A DNA stretch of 64,000 nucleotides from Streptomyces sp. 549 (GCF_030124175.1 NZ_JASKMT010000014.1:62001-126000), one strand, 5' to 3'. Positions 27,124 through 36,596 are shown, counted from the stretch's first letter. The notes: generated from the sequence alone by a model not told the origin. Numbers and translations are program-made.

Positions 27124-28530
27124 ATGCCGTCCGCAGACATCCGAACGTCGCTCGCCGACGCCGCCCCCACCCCCTTCTGGCTGGACGACCCGGACCGCCC
27201 GCGGGCGCTGCCCCGGCTCGTCGGCGACGAGCACTGCGACCTGCTCGTGGTCGGCGGCGGCTACAGCGGCCTGTGGACCGCGCTGCTGGCCAAGGAACGC
27301 GACCCGGACCGCGACGTCGTCCTCATCGAGGCGCGCGAGGCGGGCTGGGCGGCGTCCGGCCGCAACGGCGGCTTCTGCGCCGCGTCCCTCACCCACGGAA
27401 TCGACAACGGCGTCGCCCGCTGGCCGGGTGAGATGGCGCAGTTGGAGAAGCTGGGCCTGGAGAACCTGGACGCCATGGAGTCGGCCGTCGGCCGCTACGG
27501 CATCGACTGCGACTTCCGGCGCACCGGCGAGATCGACGTCGCCACCGAACCCCACCAGGTGACCGAGCTGCACGAGGCGCACGCACGGGTGACCGAGCTG
27601 GGCCTGCACGCCGGGGAACTCCTGGACCGCGACCAGGTCAGGGCAGAGGTCGACTCGCCGACGTTCCTGGCCGGCCGCTGGGACCGGGAGGGCGTCGCCA
27701 TGCTCAACCCGGCCCGGCTGGCCTGGGGCCTGCGGCGGGCCTGCCGCGAACTGGGCGTGCGCTTCTACGAGAACACGCCCGCGCTGCGCCTCGCCGCGCG
27801 CCCGGCGCAGTTGGCCGTCCGCACGCCGCACGGCAGGGTCTTCGCCCGCCGGGTCGCGCTGGGCACCAACGCCTTCCCCTCCCTCGTCCGCCGGGTCCGT
27901 CCGTACATCGTGCCGGTGTACGACTACGCGCTCATGACCGAGCCGCTCAGCGCCGAGCAGCTGGACGCGGTGGGCTGGAAGAACGGGCAGGGGCTCAGCG
28001 ACAGCGCCAACCACTTCCACTACTTCCGCATCTCCGCCGACCACCGCATCCTGTGGGGCGGCTACGACGTGCTGTACCACTTCGGCAGCCGCATCCACCC
28101 CGACTACGACCAGCGCCCGGAGACCTTCCACACCCTCGCCCGGCACTTCTTCCGCTGCTTCCCGCAGCTGGAGGGCCTGCGCTTCACGCACAGCTGGGGC
28201 GGGGTCATCGACACCTGCTCACGCTTCTCGCCGTTCTTCGGCACCGCCCACGACGGCCGGGTGGCCTACGCGGCCGGCTACACCGGCCTGGGCGTCGGTG
28301 CCACCCGCTTCGGTGCGGACGTGATGCTGGACCTGCTGGGCGGTGAGCGCACCGAGCGCACCGAACTGGAGATGGTCCGCAGCAAGCCGCTGCCGTTCCC
28401 GCCCGAACCGGTCCGCTGGGCCGGTATCGGCATCACCCAGCGCGCCCTGCACCGCTCCGACGCCCGCGGTGGCCGACGCGGCCCCTGGCTGCGCGCCCTG
28501 GACCGGATGGGACTCGGCTTCGACAGCTGA
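27124..28530 (+). CDS. FAD-dependent amine oxidoreductase (DAO family)
   Basis: A 468-residue oxidoreductase with the FAD-binding Rossmann motif VVGGGYSGLWTA at residues 42-53 and the family segment AAGYTGLGVGATRF near the C-terminus. Resembles PuuB-type gamma-glutamylputrescine oxidases, which convert a primary amine to an aldehyde. Starts 3 nt after potC, so it is probably made with the importer and feeds the aldehyde dehydrogenase at 21309. Exact substrate unknown. No gamma-glutamylputrescine synthetase is in this window. Confidence 0.87.
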   Translation: MPSADIRTSLADAAPTPFWLDDPDRPRALPRLVGDEHCDLLVVGGGYSGLWTALLAKERDPDRDVVLIEAREAGWAASGRNGGFCAASLTHGIDNGVARWPGEMAQLEKLGLENLDAMESAVGRYGIDCDFRRTGEIDVATEPHQVTELHEAHARVTELGLHAGELLDRDQVRAEVDSPTFLAGRWDREGVAMLNPARLAWGLRRACRELGVRFYENTPALRLAARPAQLAVRTPHGRVFARRVALGTNAFPSLVRRVRPYIVPVYDYALMTEPLSAEQLDAVGWKNGQGLSDSANHFHYFRISADHRILWGGYDVLYHFGSRIHPDYDQRPETFHTLARHFFRCFPQLEGLRFTHSWGGVIDTCSRFSPFFGTAHDGRVAYAAGYTGLGVGATRFGADVMLDLLGGERTERTELEMVRSKPLPFPPEPVRWAGIGITQRALHRSDARGGRRGPWLRALDRMGLGFDS

Positions 28531-28623
28531 CCGGGTCCGGGACGGTACCGGGCCCCACCCGCCCGTCCCGCACCCGCCCGTTCCGCACCGCTCGACACGT
28601 ACCCGCCCGTTCCGCACCCTCCG

Positions 28624-28651
28624 GCCGCCCCGGGCCACCGCCCGGGGCGGC
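28624..28651 (+). terminator. Terminator of the potDABC-oxidoreductase operon
   Basis: GCCGCCCCGGG at 28624-28634 pairs perfectly with CCCGGGGCGGC at 28641-28651 with a 6-nt loop and is followed by TTCGT. Confidence 0.75.
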
Positions 28652-28692
28652 TTCGTGCGTGAGGCCGTGTCCCCGCGCGGGGCGGGCACAGC

Positions 28693-28735
28693 GGCGGACG
28701 GGCGGTGCCGGTGCTGTCGGCGCCGCCCGTCCGCC
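28693..28735 (-). terminator. Terminator of the APC permease gene
   Basis: A 17-bp stem (one G-U pair): 28693-28709 with 28719-28735 around a 9-nt loop. It lies 53 nt past the stop codon of the minus-strand permease. Confidence 0.7.
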
Positions 28736-28787
28736 CGGGCTCGTCTTGCGGTGGTGGCCTGCGGCCCTGAGGTGTGTCGCCCCGGCG

Positions 28788-30350
28788 TCAGTCCTCCGGC
28801 GCGAGCACCGGAGTGTCGCGGGTCAGCACCTCGCCGCGGAAGAACGCCGGGCTGCGGCGCTGCATCACCAGCATCAGGACCGCGCCGAGCAGCAGCATGC
28901 CGACGCCGATGACGAAGACACTGCCCACCCCGGCGACCGCGCTGCCGCTGCCGTAGGCCGGGTCCCACATGTCGGTGAGCGTCTGCAGGAACACCGCACT
29001 CAGCAGGACCGCGCCCAGCAGCGGCAGCAGGCCCTTGGTGACGGCGTCACGTGCGCTGCGGGTGAGGTCGCGGCGGAAGTACCACACACAGGCGAAGGCG
29101 GTCAGCGCGTAGTAGAAGCAGATCATCAGGCCCAGCGCGTAGATGGTGTCGAGCAGCACGTTCTCGCTGATCACGGCCATCACCGCGTAGAACACCCCGG
29201 TGGCGACACCCGCCGCCACCGTGGCCCGGCCCGGCGTCCGCCAGCGCGGGTGGACACGTGCGAAGGAGGCGGGGAACGCCTGGTAGGTGCTCATCGCCAG
29301 CATGGTGCGCGCGGCGGGCAGGAACGTGGTCTGCAGGCTCGCGGCGGCACTCGCCAGGACGGCGAGGAACAGCAGCGGCCCGAGCGGCCCGAGCACCGGC
29401 TCGGCGAGCACGGCGAAGACGTTGTCGGCCGTGCCGGTGTTGCCCAGTCCCAGGCCCTCGGTTCCGGTACCGGCGAACATCAGCGCGGCGACCGCGGTCA
29501 GCACGTAGGAGGTGACGAGGACGACGATGGCGATCATCGCGGCCCGGCCCGGCGTACGGCTGCTGCCCTGCGTCTCCTCGTTGACGGTCAGGCTGGTGTC
29601 CCAGCCCCAGTAGATGAAGATCGACAGTGACAGGCCCGCGGTGAAGGCGGCGAAGGAGGTCACCGAGAACGGGTCGAGCCAGCTGAGCGAGAAGCCCTCC
29701 GCGCCGGCGGCGGCTGCCGGTCCGTCACCGGACTTGGCGAACGCCATGACGACGAACGCGGTGAGCACCGTCATCTGCAGTCCCACCAGCGCGTACTGGA
29801 ACCACTTGGTGGCCGTCATGCCGCGGTAGCTGATGGCGGTGGCGACGGCGATGAAGGCGAGCACGGTGAGGATGTGCACCACCGTCGAGTCCCCGAACGC
29901 GACCACCGCGCTGCTGCCGGTGACCTCGCCGAGCAGCAGGTAGAAGAACTCGGCGGCGACCCCGGCCAGGTTGGACAGCACGATCACGGTGGCGATCACC
30001 AGGCCCCAGCCGGTCATCCAGCCGATGCGCGGGCCGAGCGCCTTGACCGTCCAGGTGAAGGACGTGCCGCAGTCCGGTACGGCCTTGTTGAGCTCCCGGT
30101 AGGCGAACGCGACCAGGAGCATCGGCAGGAACCCGGCGAGGAAGACGGCGGGCATCTGCGGCCCGACCTCGCTGACGGTGGGGCCGAGCGTGCTGGTGAG
30201 GCAGTAGACGGGAGCGACGGTGGAGAGCCCGATGACCGAGCTGCCCAGGAGGCCGACGGAGTTCTTGTGCAGCCCCTTGGCCCTGATGTCCGACGAGGCT
30301 GGGGCACCGGTCGGCGCTGCGGGCGCGGAGTGCTTGACGAGCTGTGCCAT
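28788..30350 (-). CDS. APC family amino acid/polyamine permease
   Basis: A 520-residue secondary transporter with about 12 membrane segments. Conserved APC elements include SVIGLSTVAPVYCLTS in the first segment and YWGWDTSLTVNEET in the middle. Members import amino acids, GABA or polyamines with protons. Lying between the Pot-like operon and gabT, a polyamine or GABA substrate is plausible but not proven. ATG at 30350. A 357-bp upstream region separates it from a divergent gene. Confidence 0.88.
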   Translation of the reverse strand: MAQLVKHSAPAAPTGAPASSDIRAKGLHKNSVGLLGSSVIGLSTVAPVYCLTSTLGPTVSEVGPQMPAVFLAGFLPMLLVAFAYRELNKAVPDCGTSFTWTVKALGPRIGWMTGWGLVIATVIVLSNLAGVAAEFFYLLLGEVTGSSAVVAFGDSTVVHILTVLAFIAVATAISYRGMTATKWFQYALVGLQMTVLTAFVVMAFAKSGDGPAAAAGAEGFSLSWLDPFSVTSFAAFTAGLSLSIFIYWGWDTSLTVNEETQGSSRTPGRAAMIAIVVLVTSYVLTAVAALMFAGTGTEGLGLGNTGTADNVFAVLAEPVLGPLGPLLFLAVLASAAASLQTTFLPAARTMLAMSTYQAFPASFARVHPRWRTPGRATVAAGVATGVFYAVMAVISENVLLDTIYALGLMICFYYALTAFACVWYFRRDLTRSARDAVTKGLLPLLGAVLLSAVFLQTLTDMWDPAYGSGSAVAGVGSVFVIGVGMLLLGAVLMLVMQRRSPAFFRGEVLTRDTPVLAPED

Positions 30351-30707
30351 GCGCCGGACGGTATAGCGTGCTGTATCCGCACCCGACTGTCATGCCGTTC
30401 GCGCAATATGCCAGGCATTCGAAGGTCAATCACGCACTGCGGCTATGTTGACAAGGCTTCGTGTGGTGTTCGCCTGTTGTTCAATGACCGGAATTAACTA
30501 TTCCGGAATGCGGTAACCGTAGCGAGTCCGATTTGTCCGGCTTGAAAAGTTTCCTCGACTACTTTCTGTCACCTCGTCACCGGGACCGCCGTGACCGGTC
30601 TCACCCTGGGAAACCACCCGTCCGTGGCGTAATCCCCCCGGTCCGACCGCCTCTCTCCAGGTACCGAGCGGCCCGCGAAAGGGCCGCGCGCACCAAGGAG
30701 GAGACGC
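30351..30707. promoter_or_regulatory. Divergent regulatory region, less GC-rich, with an inverted repeat
   Basis: No gene. The region is clearly richer in A+T than its surroundings around 30360-30560, as expected for a promoter zone. CCGGAAT-TAACT-ATTCCGG at 30488-30506 is a 7-bp inverted repeat with a 5-bp spacer, a good candidate operator. A TTGACA lies at 30448-30453 but no matching -10 is seen at the right distance. Confidence 0.5.
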
Positions 30708-31166
30708 ATGACCGGCAACCCGGGGTCACGCACCGGACTGGAATGGCTGGCGGCGGCAGCCCCCGACCCGCAGGCGTGCCGCAGGGAGTGGGAACGGAAC
30801 CCGCTGAGTATCGTGCTGCTCCCGGCCGGCCGGCTGTGGGACGTACTCATCCTCGGCGGTCTGCTCGGCTACCCGACGCTGGACGTCCTCACCCGCTGCA
30901 CGGACCGGACCGGCCCGGTGCTCGCCGACTTCGGCGAGCACCGGATGGGCTTCTTCGTCCCGCCCGGGACCGCCGCACGCTGGGTGGGTACCGGCGTGCG
31001 CGGCGCGGGGACCGGAACCTGGATCGTGGTGCCCTGTCCGGGCCGACAGGTCGGCGGGGTGCGCTGGATCATCCCGCCCGACGGCTCCGGCACGCTCACC
31101 GATCCGGTGGTGCTGGAGCTGGCGATGCACGAGGCGGCGGCGCGCCTCGCGGGCGGCGAGCCGTGA
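30708..31166 (+). CDS. Conserved hypothetical protein, primase/polymerase-like fragment
   Basis: A 152-residue protein with a good GGAGGAG site 7 nt before the ATG. Sequence such as GFFVPPGTAARWVGTG followed by the PPDGSGTLTDP segment resembles small actinobacterial proteins related to the N-terminal part of bifunctional DNA primase/polymerase proteins, but no catalytic motif is evident. No signal peptide or membrane segment. Its 3' end overlaps the convergent phosphatase gene by 71 bp. Function unknown. Confidence 0.75.
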   Translation: MTGNPGSRTGLEWLAAAAPDPQACRREWERNPLSIVLLPAGRLWDVLILGGLLGYPTLDVLTRCTDRTGPVLADFGEHRMGFFVPPGTAARWVGTGVRGAGTGTWIVVPCPGRQVGGVRWIIPPDGSGTLTDPVVLELAMHEAAARLAGGEP

Positions 31167-31830
31167 TCGCCGCCGCGACCGCCAGCAGCCCGGTGCCCAG
31201 CAGCAGGCTGCCCACCACGTCCAGTGGCCAGTGGTAGCCCCGCACCACCAGTCCGGTCCCGCACGCCGTCACCAGCAGCACGGCCGCGGCCCGAACGGCG
31301 AACCTGACCGACCTCCCAGCCGACCCGTACGCCAGGAGCGCGGCGGCGGCCCCGTAGGCGACGACCGCCGTCGCGGTGTGCCCGGAAGGGTAGTAGCCGG
31401 TGCCGCCCAGCGGTCCCGGGCGCCCCACCAGCGCCTTGAGCGGCACCACCAGCAGCGGGACGGCCGCCAGCGCCCCGGCGTACCCGGCGACGGGCCACCA
31501 CCACCCGCCCGGCGGGCGGGTACCGCCCAGTCGTGCCTGCCCCGCCTCCCGCCACCACAGGACCGCGGACGCGGCGAGCAGCACGGGGAGCGCCACGGCC
31601 AGTGAGCCCAGGTCGGCGCCGAGCTGGGCCCACCACTCCACCCACCCGGCGGGCGGCGCGTCCGGGCGGCGCCACCGCCGGGACAGCGCCTCGTCCGCGT
31701 CCCGCAGCACGCCGCCGGTGGTGACCTGCCAGGTCACCACCGCGAACAGGACGACGGCAGCCAGCGCCCAGCACAACGGCCGCCCAGGAACAGGGGGGAT
31801 TGTTCCTGGGCGGCCGGTACGACCGGTCAC
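31096..31830 (-). CDS. PAP2 superfamily membrane phosphatase
   Basis: A 244-residue membrane phosphatase. The three PAP2 motifs are present in order: KALVGRP (KxxxxxxRP type) near residue 130, PSGHTATAV near residue 148 and RGYHWPLDVVG near residue 200 with catalytic His and Asp. Five or six membrane segments. Likely acts on a lipid phosphate or pyrophosphate outside the membrane (for example undecaprenyl pyrophosphate). Substrate cannot be told. Confidence 0.88.
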   Translation of the reverse strand: MTGRTGRPGTIPPVPGRPLCWALAAVVLFAVVTWQVTTGGVLRDADEALSRRWRRPDAPPAGWVEWWAQLGADLGSLAVALPVLLAASAVLWWREAGQARLGGTRPPGGWWWPVAGYAGALAAVPLLVVPLKALVGRPGPLGGTGYYPSGHTATAVVAYGAAAALLAYGSAGRSVRFAVRAAAVLLVTACGTGLVVRGYHWPLDVVGSLLLGTGLLAVAAAITARRPRGAPPPRASPAPAPPDR

Positions 31831-31931
31831 CGCCCGCCCCGGGGGGTCTGGGGCAGGCAGTGGTCCGATCGGTGAGGCGTGCCCGTCGGCGCGCCACCTC
31901 GCCGGGGCGGGACCGCCGCCGGCTCGGGTTT

Positions 31932-31951
31932 GCCCGCGGTCACCCGCGGGC
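31932..31951 (-). terminator. Hairpin terminator after gabT
   Basis: GCCCGCGG at 31932-31939 pairs with CCGCGGGC at 31944-31951 around a 4-nt loop, about 90 nt past the gabT stop on the minus strand. Confidence 0.5.
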
Positions 31952-32043
31952 CGTCTGTGCCGTGCATCTGCGGAAACCGTACGTCAGCCGGACGGCGCGG
32001 GGGAGGGGTGTCACGCCACGCCCATCGGGCCCGCACAGATCCT

Positions 32044-33414
32044 TCACGCCAGCTCGGCCAGAGCGTTCTCCAGGATGTCCAGGCCCTCGTTCAGCAGGTC
32101 CTCGCCGATGACGAGCGGCGGCAGGAAACGCATCACGTTGCCGTAGGTGCCGGTGGTGAGGACCAGCAGGCCCGCCTGGTGGCACGCCTTGGCCAGCGCC
32201 GCCGTCTGCTGCGGGGCCGGCGTGGTGGTCCCCGGCTCGACCAGCTCGACGGCGATCATCGCGCCGCGTCCGCGGACCTCGCCGATCAGGCCGTGGTTCT
32301 CGGCCATCTTCCGCAGTCGCGGCTTCATGACCTCCTCGATGCGCCGCGCCCGCGCGTTGAGGTCGAGCTCCCGCATCGTCTCGATCGCGCCCAGCGCGGC
32401 GGCGCACGCCACCGGGTTTCCGCCGTACGTGCCGCCCAGGCCGCCCGCGTGCGCGGCGTCCATGATCTCCGCGCGGCCGGTGACGGCCGCCAGCGGAAGG
32501 CCGCCGGCGATGCCCTTGGCGGTGGTGATCAGGTCCGGCACCAGGCCCTCGTCCTCGGAGGCGAACCACTGCCCGGTCCGGCAGAAACCGGACTGGATCT
32601 CGTCCGCGACGAACACGATGCCGTTCTCCCGGGCGAACTCCGCGATGCGCGGCAGGAAGCCCTTGGCCGGTTCGATGAAGCCGCCCTCACCGAGCAGCGG
32701 CTCGATGATGATCGCCGCGACGTTGCCCGCGCCGACCTGCTTGCTGATCTGGTCGACGGCCTGTGCCGCGGCCTCCTCGGCGCAGTTCTCCGGGCCGGTC
32801 AGCCAGCGGTACGGGTAGGCCACCGGCACCCGGTAGACCTCCGGCGCGAACGGGCCGAAGCTGTGCTTGTACGGCATCGACTTCGAGGTCAGCGCCATCG
32901 TCAGGTTGGTGCGTCCGTGGTAGCCGTGGTCGAACACCACCACCGCCTGGCGGCCGGTGTACGCGCGGGCGATCTTCACCGCGTTCTCCACCGCCTCGGC
33001 GCCGGAGTTGAACAGCGCCGACTTCTTCGCGTGGTCGCCGGGCGTGAGCTTCGCCAGCTCCTCGGCGACCGCCACGTAACCCTCGTAGGGGGCCACCATG
33101 AAACACGTGTGGGTGAACTCGGCCAGCTGGGCGGACGCGCGGCGGACCACGGCCTCGGCACTGTTGCCGACGGAGGTCACGGCGATGCCGGAACCGAAGT
33201 CGATCAGGGCGTTGCCGTCCACGTCCTCCACGATGCCGCCGCCGGCCCGCTTGACGTAGACCGGCAGCACGTTGCCGACGCCGTCGGCCACCGCTGCCTG
33301 CTTGCGGGCGTGCAGCTCCTGGGACTTGGGGCCGGGGATCGCGGTGACCACTCGGCGCTCCTGGGGGAGGCCCGGGCCTCCGGACATGGCCGACATCGAG
33401 GTCGTAGAGGTCAT
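32044..33414 (-). CDS. gabT: 4-aminobutyrate aminotransferase
   Basis: A 456-residue class III PLP aminotransferase. K300 (TTAKGIAGG) binds PLP and D271 (VADEIQSGF) its ring nitrogen. NSGAEAVENAVK is the phosphate-binding segment. The FGSGIAVTSVG and GGTYGGNP stretches are GabT-type. Converts GABA and 2-oxoglutarate to succinate semialdehyde and glutamate, the step after the putrescine-to-GABA genes nearby. The semialdehyde dehydrogenase is at 39797. Confidence 0.93.
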   Translation of the reverse strand: MTSTTSMSAMSGGPGLPQERRVVTAIPGPKSQELHARKQAAVADGVGNVLPVYVKRAGGGIVEDVDGNALIDFGSGIAVTSVGNSAEAVVRRASAQLAEFTHTCFMVAPYEGYVAVAEELAKLTPGDHAKKSALFNSGAEAVENAVKIARAYTGRQAVVVFDHGYHGRTNLTMALTSKSMPYKHSFGPFAPEVYRVPVAYPYRWLTGPENCAEEAAAQAVDQISKQVGAGNVAAIIIEPLLGEGGFIEPAKGFLPRIAEFARENGIVFVADEIQSGFCRTGQWFASEDEGLVPDLITTAKGIAGGLPLAAVTGRAEIMDAAHAGGLGGTYGGNPVACAAALGAIETMRELDLNARARRIEEVMKPRLRKMAENHGLIGEVRGRGAMIAVELVEPGTTTPAPQQTAALAKACHQAGLLVLTTGTYGNVMRFLPPLVIGEDLLNEGLDILENALAELA

Positions 33415-33713
33415 CGTGCGCTCCTCAGGAGAAGTGGGGGTGTGTGCTCGCTCCTCCGCAGGCTAGGGGCAGCATGCGGGCCGGAACATGCACCGCTGAG
33501 GAGAAGTGGCCGTGTCGTGTTGGCCGCGGCGGACAACGCCGGCCGGGTCCCCGTCCGCAGCCCCCGCCCGTACGCCCGCCGTGTGCCCCGCGGGCGCCCA
33601 CCGCCCGGTGGCCGCGCTGACGTCCAACTTCGCGACCCGCGGGCTAGATTGGGTGCTCCCCGCGGGTACCGCCGCGGGCCGTCGGCAGTTACGGGCAGGG
33701 GGCAGGGCAGCAG

Positions 33714-36098
33714 ATGAGCGCGGACGGTACCCAGGACTGGCGGAGCACCGAGGCCGTACCGAAACCGGCGCCGGTCCCGCCCATGCCCCGCCGGGCCCCC
33801 GAGGCGTCCGCGCCGCTCGTCGCCTGGCTGCGCGCCCCCCGGCCGGAGGCCGGGCCGGGCATCTGGCGGCAGGGCCACGAACCGCGCCCCGAACGTGAAC
33901 CCGAGGAACTGCCCGGCAGGCAGCTGCTCGGCGGTGCGCTGCTGTCGCTGCTCGCCGCACTCCTGGTCTGGTCGCTGGCCATGAACGGCTACCTCCCGTT
34001 CATGGCGTGGATCTACGCGGTGCTGCCCGCGCCCTGGTACAGCGGCGGTTCCCGCTTCACCGTCACCGTGGTCAACTACGCCGCCTACGCGGTCCTGCTC
34101 CTGCCCCTGCTGTGGCTGGCCGGCCGCTTCGGCCGCTGGCCGCAGGTGTGGCGGCGGCACGCCCCGCAGCCCTGGCAGGACCGGTGGCGGCACTTCGCCG
34201 CACACGCCCTTCCGCCGGCCTGGCTGCGCCGCCCGCTGCTCGCCCTGCTGGGCGCCGCGCTCGTGTGGGCGCTGTGCTTCGCCGAGGGCGGCTGGCGGTT
34301 CTGGCTCGACCCGCTGCTGTGGCTCACCCCGGAAAGCTGGCGCGTCCCCACCGAGACAGCCGGATACGTCGTCGCCTACAACGCCTACTACGTGCTGTTC
34401 ACGGTGCTGCTGATCGCCCTCGCCGCCAAGCTGGGCCGCTGGCGGACGGCGTGGCGCACCCGCGGCGGCACCCGCCAGCCGCCGCCGAAGGTGTGGACGC
34501 CGATGCCCGACCGGCCGCCCGCCGCCCGCCTGGACGAGTGGCCCGAACTGCGCGCGGCCGGTCTCGACGAAGCCGCCGACCGGCTGGCCGCCGACGTCCG
34601 CACGGGCAGGGCCACCGATCTCGACTACGTGCGCGTCGAGCAGGTGTGGCGGGCCGTGCGCTCCCGCCCCGACGCACTGCCCACGTTCGCCGCCACCGCC
34701 CGCGACGAGGGCGCGGCGGCCTTCCCGCACCCGTCGGGCGCCCGCGACCTGCCGGTCCGCATCGCCACCCACGACCTGCTCACCGGGCAGGTACGCATCG
34801 GCCGCGCGCTGGACGACGTCCGCAACCCCTACCGGCACCGAGGCTGCCGCCTGGCCCTGGACCGGTCGCTGCTCACCACCTCCCTGCTGGCCGTGGGCCC
34901 GCCCGGCAGCGGCAAGACCGCCCGGCTCGTACGGCCCGCCGTGGAGGCCCTCTGCCTGCAGGCGCTGGCCCGGCAGGCCGTGGTCGTCGCGGTCGGCGCT
35001 GCCGGCGCGGGGCTCGGCCCCGACGACGCCTTCGACGTGGTGATCCGGCTCGGCGACGAGCGGTCCGCCCATGACCTGGACCTCTACGGCGGCACCACCG
35101 ACCCCGACGAGGCCGCCGCCATGCTCGCCGAGGCCCTGCTCGGCGGCCAGGAGGAGGACCTGCGCCCCGCCACCAGCGCGCTCGCCCAACTCCTGGGACC
35201 CCACCGCGCGGCCCACGGCCGGTTCCCGTCCGTCGCCGAACTGCGCGAACTGCTCGACGGCAACCCCGTCGCGTTCGCCTCCCTGCGCGAAGCACTCGAC
35301 GCGCGGGGGGAGTTCGGCCAGCAGCGGGAGCTGGCCGCCCGCGAACGCCAGGCGGAGCGGCCCGGCGACGTCGGCGCGCTGCTCGCCGACCGCGTGGCGC
35401 TGCTCGCCCGACCCGCCTTCGCCCGGTTCTTCGGGGCCGCCCACGGCCGGGCGGGCGGCCCCGTGCCGTTCTCGCTGCGCGCTCTGGAGCACCCGCTCCG
35501 GGTACGCGTCGACCTGCCGGCCCGCGGGCACGGCGAGGCGTCGCGCATCCTCACCCGGCTGCTGCTCGCCCAGTTCACCGCCGCCGTCGTCAGCCGCGAG
35601 GACCGCTCACTCTTCGCCTGTCTGGTCCTGGACGACGCCGCGCACGCGATCACCGCCGAGGCCGTACGCGGCCTGCGGCAGCTCCGCCCCGCGAACGCCG
35701 GGGCGCTGCTCACCCTGCGCACCCTCGACGACGTGCCGCAGGCGCTGCGGGCCACGCTGGTCGGCACGGTCGGCTGCAAGGTCGCACTGTCGGGGGTCAG
35801 CACCTGGGACGGTGAGCTGTTCGCGCGGGCCTGGGGCCAGGACTGGGTGCAGACCGAGGACGTCACCCGCAACCCGGACTTCTCCGGCGGCCTGCTCAAA
35901 CGCGCCACCCGCGGCGTGCGCACCCTGTTCACCGGGGTGCGGGCCACCACAGAGTCGGTGACGGTCCGGACCGTGCAGCGCGAACGCTGGTCGGCGTCGG
36001 ACCTGGCCCACCGGGTGCCGCCGGGCCACGCGGTGCTGTCCCTGACCACGGGCCGCGGCGACAGCAGCCCACCCGTCCTCGCCCGTCTCGGCGACTGA
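33714..36098 (+). CDS. Membrane-anchored P-loop ATPase, function unknown
   Basis: A 794-residue protein. Residues 1-60 are Pro/Arg-rich, and four membrane segments fall roughly at 68-88, 120-140, 180-200 and 215-245. The cytoplasmic part starts near 260. Walker A is VGPPGSGKTARL near residue 400, and a Walker B-like FACLVLDDAAH is near residue 640. The topology (N-terminal membrane anchor, large C-terminal ATPase) is like HerA/FtsK or VirD4-type motor proteins, but no gene for conjugation or secretion lies beside it. Conserved in streptomycetes as a hypothetical ATP-binding protein. ATG at 33714 with GGGGGCAGGG upstream. Confidence 0.8.
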   Translation: MSADGTQDWRSTEAVPKPAPVPPMPRRAPEASAPLVAWLRAPRPEAGPGIWRQGHEPRPEREPEELPGRQLLGGALLSLLAALLVWSLAMNGYLPFMAWIYAVLPAPWYSGGSRFTVTVVNYAAYAVLLLPLLWLAGRFGRWPQVWRRHAPQPWQDRWRHFAAHALPPAWLRRPLLALLGAALVWALCFAEGGWRFWLDPLLWLTPESWRVPTETAGYVVAYNAYYVLFTVLLIALAAKLGRWRTAWRTRGGTRQPPPKVWTPMPDRPPAARLDEWPELRAAGLDEAADRLAADVRTGRATDLDYVRVEQVWRAVRSRPDALPTFAATARDEGAAAFPHPSGARDLPVRIATHDLLTGQVRIGRALDDVRNPYRHRGCRLALDRSLLTTSLLAVGPPGSGKTARLVRPAVEALCLQALARQAVVVAVGAAGAGLGPDDAFDVVIRLGDERSAHDLDLYGGTTDPDEAAAMLAEALLGGQEEDLRPATSALAQLLGPHRAAHGRFPSVAELRELLDGNPVAFASLREALDARGEFGQQRELAARERQAERPGDVGALLADRVALLARPAFARFFGAAHGRAGGPVPFSLRALEHPLRVRVDLPARGHGEASRILTRLLLAQFTAAVVSREDRSLFACLVLDDAAHAITAEAVRGLRQLRPANAGALLTLRTLDDVPQALRATLVGTVGCKVALSGVSTWDGELFARAWGQDWVQTEDVTRNPDFSGGLLKRATRGVRTLFTGVRATTESVTVRTVQRERWSASDLAHRVPPGHAVLSLTTGRGDSSPPVLARLGD

Positions 36099-36099
36099 C

Positions 36100-36349
36100 G
36101 TGGGCGGCGTCCTGCGGTTCCGGGAGCCGGGCGGCACCGCGTACGACTTCGCAGGCTTGATCATCGTGCGCTGCCCCGGTTGCGGCAGAGCGGCCCTTGT
36201 CGAGTCGGCGCCCGAGCACCGCGGGAGTGGAAGCCGGACGCTGTTCCGTCCGCGCCGCCTGCCTTCCGGCGTGGGTGAAGCGAGCTGAGAACCGGAGCGA
36301 GGTCCTGCGTGCCGTCGGCCGCATCCACGCCTCGGCGCCCGTCTCCTGA
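36100..36349 (+). pseudogene. Decayed zinc-ribbon protein gene (internal deletion with frameshift)
   Basis: The GTG at 36100 opens a frame with VRCPGCGRAALVE near residue 23 and ends at RPRRL (36261). It then runs out of homologous sequence and stops at 36286-36288. In the next frame, from 36263, LPAWVKRAENRSEVLRAVGR continues to a TGA at 36347-36349. The two pieces look like the N- and C-terminal parts of a streptomycete zinc-ribbon protein, with the middle, including the second CxxC, missing. Starts 1 nt after the ATPase stop, so it was probably its operon partner. Confidence 0.65.
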
Positions 36350-36596
36350 GCGGCTCGGCAGCGGCAGGACAGGACGCGAACGAGGCCTGGGGACACGCTT
36401 GCCAGTGGACGTGAGGACGTCCCCTCCTGCTCAGGCGTTCCGGCCGACAGGCACGTGGCACGTCAGGGAGGCCGCAGGAAAGCACCGGATCACGGTCGGG
36501 GTCTGCTGTACGGGGAGGAGCAGAAGGTCGTATCCTCACTACCGGACGGCCAAGAAGTTCTTCACACCGCCCCCAGAAGGCAGTCACCCCACGCGC
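36350..36596. other. Region upstream of the PucR regulator, no gene seen
   Basis: The PucR frame is open through much of this stretch but the translation is Arg/Ser/Pro-rich and unlike the family. It presumably holds the pucR-type promoter. TATCCTC near 36531 is the only -10-like element noted. Confidence 0.35.

Noticed and set aside
30448..30453. TTGACA taken as a -35 box
   Set aside because: No acceptable -10 at 16-19 bp. Left as a note only.
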